A stretch of DNA of 64,000 nucleotides from Lindgomyces ingoldianus (Eukaryota > Ascomycota > Dothideomycetes > Pleosporales > Lindgomycetaceae). Where the stretch lies: the NCBI RefSeq assembly GCF_010093535.1, contig NW_022985175.1, positions 186,001-250,000 of the forward strand, given 5' to 3'. Below are positions 47,093 through 59,231 of this stretch, piece by piece (positions within the stretch are counted from its first letter, which is position 1; each line of letters begins with the position of its first letter). Below the pieces are notes generated by a model, which saw nothing but the letters and a program-made list of their open reading frames with translations, was not told the DNA's origin and searched no databases. A program made the translations under genes and the position numbers.

Positions 47093-48352
47093 ATGACCAC
47101 CGACAAGATCACCTTCTTGACCAATTGGTAGAAGGTCACCGATTTCACCTTACTTATTAGAGATTGCTGACTTACAAAAGGCACGCTACCCCATACCATG
47201 CTCCATTGTATCTCGCCCAAGCCAAAGGATACTTCAAGAATGAAGGGATCAATGTAGCAATTCTGGAGCCAAACGACCCTAGTGTGAGTCATAGCTCGCT
47301 ATAATTGAGTTCGTGTGACCGACGGTCGCTGATTGTTTCAGGATGTCACCGAGATCATTGGATCTGGCAAAGTCGATATGGGCTTCAAAGCCATGATCCA
47401 CACTCTTGCTGTTTGTTACCACACAACGAATTCCATTGCCTCTTTTGCTGATCTCCAGGTTAGGCTAAAGCCCGTGGCTTTCCCGTCATTAGCGTTGGAT
47501 CTCTTCTCGACGAGCCCTTCACGGGCGTCGTCTATCTTAAAGAGAGCAACATCACCTCTGACTTCCGCACTTTGGAGGGCAAACGTATCGGCTATGTTGG
47601 AGAGTTCGGAAAGGTAATGCCAGATGGGTACTTCACTTTGCAGCCCTCGACTTACCATTCCACTACTGTAGATACAAATCGACGAACTCACCTCTCACTA
47701 TGGCATGACACCCGATTCCTATACCGCAATTCGCTGCGGTATGAATGTCTCCCAAGCCCTCATTGACGGCACCATCGACGCAGGAATTGGCCTCGAGAAC
47801 GTGCAGATGGTAGAGCTTGAGGAATGGCTCGCGGTGCAAGGCCGTCCGAAGAGTGATGTGCAAATGCTTCGTATCGACGAACTAGCCGAACTCGGCTGCT
47901 GCTGCTTTTGCTCTATCCTGTACATCGGGAATGAGAAATTCGTCGCCGAGAACCATGAAAAAGTTCGTGCCTTCATGCGAGCCGTCAAGCTAGCCACGGA
48001 CGAGTTGTTGGCAGATCCAGAGAAAGCATGGAAGGAGTACGTCAATTTTAAATCTGTCATGGGTACCGAGTTGAACTACAAGATCTTCGAGCGTAGCTTC
48101 GCTTACTTCTCGAGCGACCTAAAGAATGTTGCCCGTGACTGGGCCAAAGTCACCAATTACGGAAAACGACTCGGGGTCCTCAACGAGGACTTTAAGCCAA
48201 ATTACACGAACGACTTCCTGGACTGGGCCTTACATGGTGAGTCTGGTAATCCGACAGGCGATCAGAAGAGGATGGTCGAGTTGCAGAAGGATGTCGCTGC
48301 TTGTGGAGGGTTCCGTAGATTGAAGCTTGAGCTCGCCACCGCCAAGGCCTAG
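47093..48352 (+). CDS. THI5: 4-amino-5-hydroxymethyl-2-methylpyrimidine phosphate synthase (thiamin pyrimidine synthesis)
   Basis: CDS join(47093..47127, 47181..47283, 47342..47410, 47464..47613, 47672..48352), 345 aa, close to the usual 340. The enzyme makes the pyrimidine half of thiamin from its own active-site histidine and PLP, in an iron-dependent single-turnover reaction. Key residues are at the known positions: Lys62 and His66 in [12 protein letters not shown], and the iron-related CCCFC motif at residues 195-199. Other family blocks: [47 protein letters not shown] and [14 protein letters not shown]. Intron 3 uses donor GTTTGT and ends at the second of two close AGs (GGTTAG), which restores HTLAAKARGFP. 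Regulation is by the TPP riboswitch and upstream ORF in the leader. The gene is also called NMT1 in other fungi. Confidence 0.95.
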
Positions 48353-49372
48353 ATCATTTATTGTGCTGATATCAGTGCAGGCTGCCCCTTCAACCTGAAG
48401 GATGGTAGAAAGCTTATCCACTCATTTTAAGCCAACTCCACAGATAGCAAATGCGCGAAATAACCTTTAAAAGTGGGATAATACTGTGTTATATGAAATA
48501 ACGATGCCTCATCTTCCAAAGTTAGATTTTCGGCTGAACATCATGTGATATGGCCAAAGTCATGAGGTTCGCAATGAAACTAACAAGCCTCTCTTAATAT
48601 ATCAGATCCCTATAACTTTATCTAGTTCTTGTCCTGCAGGGTGGGAAGGTCTGGCGCACCGTTTGGCGCGGCTGTCCCCATTGGCTCTGATGTCATCCTT
48701 TGCAGGCACACTTTGCACGCGAAGTCCTCCATTATCTGTTAGTTGCCTTCGTCTCACCGTCTCCATTTAATTTCTAAAATTTCTTCTTCCCCAGCCTAAA
48801 TAGCGGTGAAGACTGATTGGGAGCAAACATCCACACCACTTTCTGGACTCAGAAGGCCGAAATCCGCCCCATGATGGGTTTCTCCGTGTCGCAACATGCG
48901 TCATTTTTTCTGCAACGCCCAAGGCAGCATTCAATGTTGCAAACACTTTCTCGACCCTGAGCTGAACGACGAAGGCGTTGAGGCCACCCCACGCTGGTTG
49001 GTTTGAAATTGCCTTTTCTTCGTAATCGGGCCTCTTGCAGGTGCGTGTCGCTACCTTCTCCAATGAGGACCGTGGCTGATTATGCCAACCGCGTCATCCA
49101 GAGTTTCTCGTGCCTAGGCCTTTCTCACGAGAAACAACATTGGGACTCATCATGGCTATAATTGCTTCGAATAGGTTCGGGGGTCGGATTATGTTGTGTT
49201 CCAGCAGTCCCAGAGGGTTCTGCTTTGTCTTCCCCTTTCGAGGCTCGGGTCGTGGCCCGCGAGACCAGAGGCTACCGACATCTTTAGATGGTCCGATCCA
49301 TACTCCATTCCTCTGTTATCTTCTCCTACATTTTGACCGAGAACCCATCTTGAGGCGCCAAAGTATTGGACA
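48353..49372. other. Intergenic region
   Basis: About 1 kb between THI5 and the first zinc-finger paralogue. Open frames on both strands near 49110-49650 are shadows of the following gene or lack domains. Nothing else is seen. Confidence 0.5.
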
Positions 49373-51607
49373 ATGCCTTGTAGAGTCGAAACCAACATAC
49401 CAGAAAACGGCCACACGGAGTACCTATGGTATTGCTGTAAATGCCACGATGGACCAATGGGGTGGACAGTCAATGCCGCCTGTTCTGGCTGCTGCGACCA
49501 CACGCGATGTGGAAGCCACACACAGCTCGGGGCGAAAATACCAGCATCTGCCTGGCCCCTGCCAATTACAGCGGTGACCGGGCTTGATCTTTCAGGCTCA
49601 GACTTCCCCTGTACACGGCCCTTAAAACGCTCTGGTAATACCTTCAATAAATCCCCGCCGCATCCGAATCAAGGAACAGCGAAGCCGTCGGTGGAAAGCT
49701 CACGAGTTCTACAACCAAATTTTTTTTATCATAGCAGGCACGACTGGGCGCGAGGCTACAGTACACCTGTATCGCCTATTTCTAATTCTTCTACTACCGA
49801 ATCGTTTTCTAGCATAAGCTCTGAACGAGGTCGAATAAGTGAAGTGGACGATGAGTTCTTGTCGGATGACAGCACATCTCTATCTGCTACACGCTCTGCA
49901 AGTTTAGACATGTTTCTTGATTGCGCCGTACGCCACCTCGTGGACCGTCTGCGAGCACCTTCCGGAGAATTAGATCCCAGATCTACGAAATGCGCCTCCG
50001 GCCAGGCAGCGCAAGCTCATGGGGACTGTGTTGCATCAGGTCAGGTTGTGTGCTCGAATTCTTTTAAGTGCACTCCCGGAGTGCCGAGCACAAATGGCTC
50101 TGGGAAGAAAAGGGGGAAAAGATCATCGAATAACGATGAAGACCAGGATCAAGACGAAGATGAGCGACGTAAGCAACGCAAGCCTACCAAACTGACTCTC
50201 GACTCAACAAACCCTGATCAGCCCAAATTCGCTTGTCCATTCTTCAAGCGCAATCCTCACAAGTACAGAAATCATAGCGAATCCTGTGGGGGGCGTGGTT
50301 GGCCTAACATGGCCCGTTTGAGGTGAGCAACCAAGCTTCGTTGTGCTGCGTGTGTATAACGTGCAATAGAGAACATTGGAATAAACATCATCTTATCCAT
50401 CAATGCGCCCGGTGTTTCAAGGTTTTCTATACCGAGGGAGAACTGAACGAACATGAGTGGGAATGGCCGCGATGTCAGGAGCGGGACCCCAGCGATCATC
50501 ACCCAATCGAAGGTATTAATAAGAGAAAGCACAACCTATTGAAAGGCAAGAAGGGTCCAGCAAGTTCATCTCCAGAGGACCAGTGGCGTGAGGCCTACAG
50601 AATAATCTTTAATGAATCTGGCGACACCCCTAGTCCTTGTAAGCTCTCCTATTTCTTATCTCTCTTCTACGGCTCACCATTCTCTAGACTATGAGGATAG
50701 CGACCATGTATGGGCCAACAGCCAACAGCTTCGAGACCGCTTCCGAGCCGAACTTGTGGCCGACCTCAGACCAGATCTGCCACCTGAACTTCTAGAAACT
50801 AGGTTACACTCCTATCTACGAAGCGTTCTAGATTCCGAAATTGAAGCCATTATAGTATCTCACCAACAAACCCATTCCACTGGCATCATCCAATCAATCC
50901 TACATCGACCATTCCCTATGATGAAGACCAAACGCCGTTCCCGTGGGGGACAAATGCTTGTTGACCAAAGTAGTAGTAATTCAACTGGAAACTTTCTACC
51001 AAGGCCGCAAGTTATGCCTGAGGATACGAATGAATTTTATGGGACTTCCACAGGAACTTTGCCACCCGATCTAGACTACGAAGAACTCGCTATATTAGGC
51101 TTGGAAGGAGGTGAACCTCTATTGACTGGCGGGGGCAACATCTTCTCTTCACCAGCTCCAGCCCCAATTCCAACACTAGGGGACTTGGCAGAATACCCTC
51201 TGATGAACGACCCTTACATGCCAACATTTCCAGATACAGGTGACAAACTCCAACAAATGCAACCTTCACTGGAATTACCGCAGTCATGCTCTCAAACAGA
51301 CGCAGCAAGAGGCCATCACCCCCCTCCACGACGAAGGCTGCGGATGACGGAAGAGTCATGGAGAGCACACCTTGCCGCTCAAGCCTGCGAGAAATTAGAC
51401 TTTGAAAACGCTGAAGATGGGCTCCTGCCACAACTAAAATGCGAGAACAATGTTCCCACTCAGGCCCTCTCATCTATCAAATCAAATTCATTCAATGAAG
51501 GACCATCGCCACTCCCCAGAGAAGTGAGCCCGGCATACCAACCTCCAGAACAAGGACATTTACTTGGGTCCACGGATGCTGCTTTCCTTACCCTGTTCGA
51601 CTCTTAA
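49373..51607 (+). CDS. Zinc-finger protein, tandem paralogue A
   Basis: CDS join(49373..50322, 50370..50638, 50688..51607), 712 aa. The N-terminus has a Cys4-type site (WYCCKCHDGP...ACSGCCDHTRC). After a long Ser-rich region and a basic acidic-alternating stretch (KKRGKRSSNNDEDQDQDEDE) comes the core: KFACPFFKRNPHKYRNHSES, GWPNMARLREHWNKHH, then CARCFKVFYTEGELNEHE. This FACPFFKRNP...GWP...EHL...C-x2-C...H pattern is shared by many fungal proteins annotated only as C2H2-type domain proteins. The core ends EDQWREAYRIIF...PSPYYE, also family-typical. Exon 2 has exactly 269 nt, as in paralogue B. The C-terminal 300 residues are Pro- and Ser-rich. Probably nuclear; function unknown. It heads a run of three same-strand paralogues. 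Confidence 0.8.
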
Positions 51608-52710
51608 TACTTAGTCGCGCACCATGAAGGACAATAATTTGTAGATGGTATTCCATTATACTCGAGTTTAGGAAATGCTAGAGCGGATCCTTTCCCATCG
51701 ACAACGGGATAGACGACGATTTCAACAGTTTCCAACGGTCTTGACCATCTCAAACATGATTTGCGTTCCGATTGGCTGTCAAGTAAATACTCCCCGCTGC
51801 GTGCGAACTATAGCCATATTTTATTCGATTGTCGCGGTCTTTCAATGACCCTCAGCGAATTATCATGGTTCTCGAGTGTTTAAGTGCTTCTAGAACACCT
51901 TACAAGGCCTTGCCCTAACTTTAAGTTAATGTGGCGTCAGACGATTCCATGCTATAAGGCATCCCAGGGTTCTTCCTATGCATCTAGAACTCGGTATCCA
52001 GGAACTTCTATTTTGGCCGCGCTGGAGGGTAATCCGGAAATGATGCGTACAAACATAGCACCGCCCCAGCCCCCGTCTACACCCACTCTAGATATGTTAG
52101 GGATGGGGGACTTTGATCCCTCCGAAGGTAGACGAGCGAAGATGCACAAGCGCTCATGGTGAAATTGGAATCGAAGTGATCGCTAAGTTTGTTGTTGGGT
52201 CTTTGCTTGTCACACATACATTTAGACCGAAGTTATCGATTGAACTCGAGCTCTCGTGAAGCTCTGCCATTAAAAGGCAAGTTAGCACTCCATTCATCAT
52301 CAAAGTCATGGATCGCAACTGACGTTGCGCTAGGTATAGAAAAGCAAATTTGGGTTACCCCCAGCCGATCTTAGCATTCCTCACCGGTGGTAGAATATGT
52401 AGGCGAAGTCCGCTGCAGATCTCATTGGCTGTGATGCCTCGCACGGTGTTCGAACCTCGCAACTTTGCGAGCTTCACCATTGGGGATAAAAACGGGTGTT
52501 TTTCAACATTTCTTTCACAACCATTTTCCATTCAAATCAATTTCAACTCTTTGTAGTGTTCAACCCTTTTCCTTTTAGACCTTTTCCTTTAATAAAAAAA
52601 AACTTTTCAGGCTACCAAGCTCTGAACTGGATCTAGTACTCAGGTGTGAACAACTACACTCTTTGGATTTGTTTCAAACTGCTAAGCGTCTTGTTAGAAT
52701 TTTAGCCAAA
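51608..52710. other. Intergenic region between paralogues A and B
   Basis: About 1.1 kb. A 92-codon frame at 51884-52162 ends with a PPQPPSTPTLDMLGMGDFDP segment that looks protein-like, but it has no domain and no evident upstream exon; it could be a relic of another family copy or chance. The stretch 52480-52610 is AT-rich and probably the promoter of paralogue B. Confidence 0.4.
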
Positions 52711-54853
52711 ATGCCTTGCCAGAGTGAAGGTAAAGACCTATGGGTTACCTGGTTTTGCTGTGAGTGTGGCGACGGACCGATCGGAGCCTGGCAGACGAAT
52801 TGTCCTAATTGTGCTCACATCTTTTGCGCTCCTGGACCTGGAATCAAATCTATTGCTCCTCCACGATTACTGAATACCGAATTCGAGGTTCAGTTAGCAC
52901 AGGCCACGCAAACCAGCAACCCATTAGCGACATCTTCAAACCATCGGTCGATACAATATGATAAACAGTCTCTGAATGAAGAATTTCAGGAAAGCTTGCG
53001 AATTCCTTCCAGCAGTGAATTAGCTCCTTTTCGTCCGAAAAGTACGGTAGATTTAATCCCCGAAGGGAGAATTGGAACCACCGCGAAGGAATTAGCAATG
53101 CTAGTCGCTGGAACGAGTCACGATAACTCTAGCTCAGCTCATAACTCTTCTGTGAATGCAGAGCATGAAGCAAGTATCGAGCCTGAAATGAAGAGCTCTA
53201 TAGAGTCAGATTATATTATCCACCCAATACCGCCATCAGAGTCTTTTGTTTACGACAGCGCACGAAGCCTGGCCCAACGCATCTTTAGTAGCCTAAGTTT
53301 CACCTTCGATCGAGAAAATGGTGTGATAACATGTACTAGCGGTACGGTTGGTCCTTGCCAAAGGCCTTCGTCCACATCGCAAGCCGGGAGGTCTTCCTCA
53401 GGTCAACAATCGAACTCCAACCGTAAACGCGGCCGTCGTAAGGATTATACAGGTGAAGAAGAAAGTGATGGAAATACTAGCGAAAGCAAGGGGGGAAAAT
53501 ATCCCAAGAAACCCAGAAGGTCTGAAGGTCCCAAAGGCCCTCGTCTTGCTTGTATTTTCTTTAAACGGAATAAGCGGAAGAGTCTTCGAAATCGCGCTTG
53601 CTCTGGACCAGGGTGGATGGAGATATATCAGATGAAGTTAGCTTGCCCATGAATAGCAGTTTCGTTCGCTAACTCAATATAGAGAACATTTAAGTCGCTG
53701 CCACAGGATTTTCCAATGCCCACGATGCTCTTCTCCATACCCCACGCCCGAATCGCTAAAATCTCATCAACAGAGGTCAGAGCCCTGCTCCCCTCGCGAA
53801 CGACAATTTTTTGCTATTAACCAGGATCTATGGGAGCTAATAGAAATGTGGGCTAAAAAGCGGGCTAAACCGGGTACAAGAGAAGACCAATGGAAAGCCC
53901 TCTTTCGCGTTGTCTTCCCAAATGTCCCAGAATCTCAAATCCCCTCGCCATGTAAGTTTATTCTCTAAAATTTCTGGGTTCATTCACTAATACTGCCCTC
54001 AGTCTACACATCTGACGACGTATTTACGGAGGAAGATGAGGAGGAGGAGGACTTCGACGACTCGAGCCGAGACGTATTGTTTGACTATCTTGAGAAGGAA
54101 CTTCCCCGTCGGACTATCAAGCATCTTGAACTATCCATTCAGAACCGCTTCGATACCGCTAACGAAAGCCACTGTCCACACCTTCATGTCTCCCGCAACA
54201 AGCAAAACTTCAAAGATTTTCTTGTGGCTTCGGTTGTTGATTCCTTAAAACAAGGCTTGGAAGATGTCAAGGCTTCGTTTAAACGCGGCGTTGAGGCAAA
54301 GCAACTAGGGGTTGATTCCCAATATAGCCCGGATCAGGTAGCTCATGATTCTGCGGAACAACAAGTCTTGGCCCAAATTAAACGCCCGGAACCACTCGAG
54401 TCCTTTCTATCATCAGCAGAATTTCTAGGATGGGATGGCTGTAGTCTCCAAACAGACCTGAGCGGCTTCGACTTCGAAGAAGTCCTTCAGCAGTGGAACG
54501 AGGAGCAGTTCAGTTACCAGCCCAACATCATTACTCATTCCGACCGTTTATCAAAGCCATCAGAACCACCACTCCTAGCTTCTAGCACCAATAGCCTTAT
54601 CTCCGTTACTCCGGATTCAAGGTTGGAACCCCGTGTTCCACTGCTCGCTATAGGCCCACACGAAGCCGTCGAGAATCTCACAGGTCGCTATAGACGAGCT
54701 GCGAATTCAGCGAAGAATGAAGAAGTAGGTCGAATTCTTTCGACACAAGTGATTAGCGACGCACTAGAATTTGCAGACTTTCAAGGTAACTCCGATGATG
54801 TCGATGACACTATCTTTCTTGATCCGGTACTACAGGGCCCTATTGGATATTGA
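52711..54853 (+). CDS. Zinc-finger protein, tandem paralogue B
   Basis: CDS join(52711..53636, 53683..53951, 54003..54853), 681 aa. The ATG at 52711 was chosen over 52663 because MPCQ aligns with MPCR of paralogue A. The N-terminal site is WFCCECGDGPIGAW...NCPNCAHIFC. The core is RLACIFFKRNKRKSLRNRAC, GWMEIYQMKEHLSRCH, then CPRCSSPYPTPESLKSH, followed by EDQWKALFRVVFPN and IPSP-FYTS across intron 2. Intron phases match A, and exon 2 is again 269 nt. Intron 1 has a weaker donor (GTTAGC). An acidic run (EEDEEEEDFDD) opens exon 3. The C-terminus is shorter than in A and lacks A's closing FLTLF-type tail. Probably nuclear; function unknown. Confidence 0.8.
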
Positions 54854-55421
54854 GTTGGAGGTTAGTCGAATAAGTTATATTATTAGAATGCGAATCAATA
54901 CTATGATTGAGGATACGAGACTCCGGATCGACAATCCCTATCCGTCGCAGCGTTTGCGAATCCCCGCCAAATATTGACCACGAAAGCGTTGAATGTGAAT
55001 GTGACGGCTCTGTGTCTCTCACGCGAGGTGCTTTTGGCTACATCGTGCAAACACGCAGGATAGTCTTCTGGACACGTTCGCTGTTTCACCAGCAATGTGA
55101 CAGAATTGCCTGAGAGAACGCGTTTATGCTCTAGCAATTTCAAAGCTGCATAATTGCATAAGCGGGAGAAGTGTGGCGCTCGTCATCGCTCACCATTGGC
55201 CACCACCCCTGTGGCTTCGCATGGGAATTCGAAATGCGCAATGTTGCGCGTTTGTCTTCTGTTGCGAAAGGTCCCTATTTTGCATTCCCCGCTATGAGAT
55301 GGGCAAGATTTCTCTAAATTCTCTCTTTCGTGTAAGTGCCAGCTCGTTGCACTCGTCTTTATTTTGGACTTCGTTAGGTATTCTCCATCGAGCGCCCCAG
55401 TCTTGAATACATTTCTTCACA
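54854..55421. other. Intergenic region between paralogues B and C
   Basis: About 570 nt, no gene seen. It holds the terminator of B and the promoter and leader of C. Confidence 0.5.
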
Positions 55422-57493
55422 ATGCCGCCATATACTCCCATAGATATTTGGATCTGCCCTAACTGCGGCGCTGAAAACACCCGGGCCCTGAGCTCGGACG
55501 CGTGCCCCGTCTGCGGTGACCGAGATGAGACTCCCTTGAAATCTTACAGTTGGCCTCATGAATTAAGTGCATTCTCTAGCACCTCGGAATACATTGGTCC
55601 CGAAACCGTGCATGGAACTACATTCGGGAATAATCTTTCAAGCCCAAAATTAGACGTGTCCCTACCTTGTGGGCACTCTGAGGGCAAAGGCTTGAATATC
55701 TCTGAAGACGTTGCCACGAACGAAAGTCCCAATTTCAACAGCAAAGGGGTAGATAGCAGGGTACATATTGCCTCCACCCTGATCCGCAACAAGTCAGGGG
55801 ACGACCAAAGGATCTCAGGAAACGACCAGAACCTAGTAGAAAGTTCTATAACACCGAGGACGCTAGAAAGACATTGCTGCTCCATACACGATGATTCAGA
55901 CGATGAATGCTCTTCAATCGAAGATACTACCCCTGAAGACGCTCTTCCTCCGGCATTGCATTATCTCGTACCGCGAAAGACGCGTAAATTCGTAGCGCGC
56001 ATAATCGAAGGCATTCACTTCACATACAATGTAGGCAGAGGTGTAATCATCTGCACTACTTGTCCCGAGGATGGAGAATCATCTTCCAACAGTGGCGGTT
56101 TCTCATCTAAGGCTTCAGGCAGTGGAACTACGAACAATGGATCTTCTAATTCAAGAAAAAAACAGTATCGCAGCAGCAATGCTTCCGGATCCGCAGGAGA
56201 TAACCACAAGGACAGTCACAGCCCAAAGAGCTCATCTAAGCGGAGGCAGCATATGGCAGATGAAGACCGTAATCTTGCTTGTCCGTATTTTAAACACAGT
56301 AGATGGAAGTGCACTGAGCATCGGTGTTGCGCTCGCAGTGGCTGGCCTACCATTCATCGTATCAAGTTAGTAGTATTACGTACTAGATTCCAAGAGTACT
56401 GCTTACGCAGCTGTTAGGGGACATCTCTACACTTGCCACAAGATTCATCAATGTACAAGGTGCTCTATCCTCTTTCCAAACGACGAGGCTCTTGAAGCAC
56501 ATTCCAGAAGTCTGAGTAGCTGCCAGTTGCGGCCTAGACGAGATGCGTTTGGTGTTGATCGAGCCAAGTTCAACCTGCTTAGGTCTAGAAAAGGCAAGAA
56601 GAATCGATCGAGAGAAGATCAGTGGAGAGACATATATCGAATACTGTTCCCAAATGTCGAGGAGGCCGACATACCCTCTCCATGTACGGGTACCACCTGA
56701 TACCGTAGATTATGTTACTGATAGATTCCTAGACGTCACCCATGACTCTGTATATTTCACTAACGAGCTTGAGGATCTGGCTGCTACTCCACAACAACGA
56801 ATGATGGATCACTGTCGCCGAGAACTCCCAAACCTTCTTTATAGGCGGATTGAAGCCGCTTTCGAGACCTATGTTGAACAGGACCGTCTAGGAGAACTTT
56901 GGTTGAGGTTCAGTAACAGCCGCTTAAGAGAGATCATTCAAGACTGTTTTCATGAAGTCGTTTCTGGTTTTGACCCCAATTTGAATGGTACAGGGGTGTC
57001 ATCCCGTTCTGAGGCCGCAGCAGAAATCCAGCAACCCCAGTTGATCGAAGAACTTCCTAACCTTACTAACATGCTATTCTGGGCCCCCTCACTTGATCTC
57101 CGTGGATTTGATGTTCAGGAGCTTGCTGGCCCTCCCCTTGATGGAATGGGGCTGGATCTGGATCTCGGAACACAGAGCTGATCTGCCGATTTTATTGTAC
57201 CCGAATATTCTCCAAACAACGACATTCAAAGTTTCCCCGAAGCCGAATCCCTTTCCGTTTTTGACACAGTTATCTCGGACTGGATTGATCTATCGCAATC
57301 GCATTCTACCCCAGTGAGACCATTGTCGGAGACTGTCGACCAATCCTTCCTTGGGACCGACCACTTCTTAAGCCCCGGGGATCAGGCTTTCCTTGACTTT
57401 ATTAATACAACTGCTAGTTCCAGCTTTTTCAGCGACGAGTTTGTTGGAGATCCTTTCAATGGAGATGAAAATATAGACGCCTGCCAGATCTAG
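55422..57493 (+). pseudogene. Zinc-finger protein, tandem paralogue C, with tiny intron and internal stop
   Basis: Exons 55422..56365, 56418..56683 and 56709..57181 give 560 aa. The N-terminal site is WICPNCGAENT...ACPVCGD. The core is NLACPYFKHSRWKCTEHRCC, GWPTIHRIKGHLYTCH and CTRCSILFPNDEALEAH, then EDQWRDIYRILFPN and IPSP-YYVT. Intron 2 (56684-56708, GTACGG...CCGTAG) is only 25 nt, below the size most splicing machinery accepts, yet its removal restores the family reading exactly. After TGA at 57179-57181 the same frame stays open for 103 more codons to TAG at 57491-57493. That part includes HFLSPGDQAFLDFI, which resembles the tail of A (LLGSTDAAFLTLF), so the stop is probably recent. It may still make a shortened protein, or may be dead. 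Confidence 0.68.
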
Positions 57494-59231
57494 AACAAGA
57501 GCCCCGTTCGTTACCTCTAGGGTGCCCCGAAAGTCTGTCTATGTAGCTGTTAAGGCCTTGGAAATTTCCCTTTTCCTCCTATTGATGCCTGACGCTCACA
57601 ATGCGGAAAAAAATAATTTTGGGGGAGGGGGGTATGGTGGTAAATGCAAGACTTCTATTGTGGAATTCTTAAACCTGGTATTGTGGGCCGGAACGAACGT
57701 AAAGCCGCAACCCTGTATGAGCCGGCCGAAATAAGGGATTTTCGGTCAGAGTAGAAAGCTAGAGGGAGTACCGAAAAGTGGGATTGAGATATCTGTAAAG
57801 AGGATAGACGAGTATTTGATTCAGCTAGTTAGTAATAGGGTCGGTCTGGTTTGGTCTTGTAGCGAGTCGTTTCGACGTTTATGAGCATGAAGGGCTCGGT
57901 TGCCTGCGTATACATCAAGAGAGTTTCCCTCACATGTCTAGGCGGTATGATATTTTCTTCGCACAATGTAGGTATAGCGGCACGCAGCCGGGAAAGGGGC
58001 CATAATGATTCTTCATGAAAAGATGCACAGTTCGCGCCTGTCCCATCGATACCTCGAACACGAATCAAAATCTATCGCTAGCGGAATCAGTGCCCTCATT
58101 AAAGGTATAGGGAGCTTTGCACTATAGGTGTTCCAGCAGCATAGAGCGTAGCTAGGTAGTGGTAGCGGTACTAGAGTCGAAATGCGGTGGGGGTCAAAGT
58201 GCAGTCTTAGACTCTACCGCATGGGAGGAAGACTCATCGATCAGTTCAAAAACCAGAGCATAGGAAGCCTAGAGCCGGTGATACGTACGATGAGATGAAC
58301 AAGGTAGTTGCTGTTTGAACGATGAAGGATGCACAGTGCGGGCACGTGACCATATATATTTTGCTCCAATTATCGGCTCGAGTATATATATATATATCGA
58401 AAGCTCAGTCCGATAAAGACTCCAAGAGAAAATAAGGACTTGCGCGTTGAGTACCCGTCCACATTTTCTCCGCTTTCCATGTCCCGGGTCGTGGGGCGGA
58501 ACATCGCTTGCCTGCTTGCGAACTGAATAGTTATGAACCCATCACCATCATCTCACGACACATCTCAACCACCCCCTAAAACCATCTCGACTTAGGCATA
58601 CTCCGCACTCCAAAGAACACGGGGCCGGAATACTACTCTTGGGATATCGAAGCTCGAGCTGCCAGATCTTAAGACCACCATCTTCAGTTTTCCGGCGCTA
58701 AAGTCGGGGCAGGAACGATTAGCGTGTGCATCTGCCTCACACTGACCCTGCACCTCGCACTAGAGTTTTATGCCTCGGACGCCTTATTTGTTTAAAAAGC
58801 CTTCGGAATTCTCGCATTCAGCAATCCGGTCAGCATTCTTTTCAATGTCGTTGAGATGGACGAATGAGACGCAGGAATCCCAGATACATGTCGTGAAATT
58901 CCATACAACATTCCCCACGGGGCTAACAGATCCGCTGTGACCGCCACCAGATCCCCGCACGAGGCTCTACCTTGCAACGTCATCGTCGGTTTAGCTTCCT
59001 GGCAACAGTTGCCGAGGCGCTGAAGCCGGAGGGTTAATGCTTGCCCGTCATGAGTTGTGGATCTCTTCTTATATCTGGCGAGACTGCTCTTTATTTTCCA
59101 CTATTGAACATCCGGTAGTTACTACTGGAGATTATCACATATCCTTTTTGCTTGAGGGACTGCGATTGGCCTCCATTGAGGTTTACCTATTTGTATTGTC
59201 CAGCGTGTTTGTTGACGAAAATTCACTCAAG
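57494..59231. other. Intergenic region
   Basis: About 1.7 kb without a supported gene. It contains a short TA dinucleotide run at about 58384-58397 and the promoter of the sugar transporter gene. Confidence 0.5.
58384..58397. repeat. TA dinucleotide run
   Basis: Seven TA units in a row in the intergenic region. A simple microsatellite with no visible role. Confidence 0.7.

Larger units (their letters stand above)
46895..47096 (+). other. Upstream ORF in the THI5 5' leader
   Basis: An ATG at 46895 opens a short frame (MAVAMDLFIDQ). If the intron 46929-47088 is removed, it ends in TGA at 47094-47096, which overlaps the main ATG (ATGA), so it encodes 13 residues. If the intron is kept, it runs into the riboswitch and stops at the TGA in ACTTGA. 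A donor further up (GT at 46876) would remove this ATG altogether. Confidence 0.5.

Noticed and set aside
51884..52162. 92-codon frame between zinc-finger paralogues as a gene
   Set aside because: The ending looks protein-like, but there is no domain, no upstream exon and no similarity to the paralogues that I can see.
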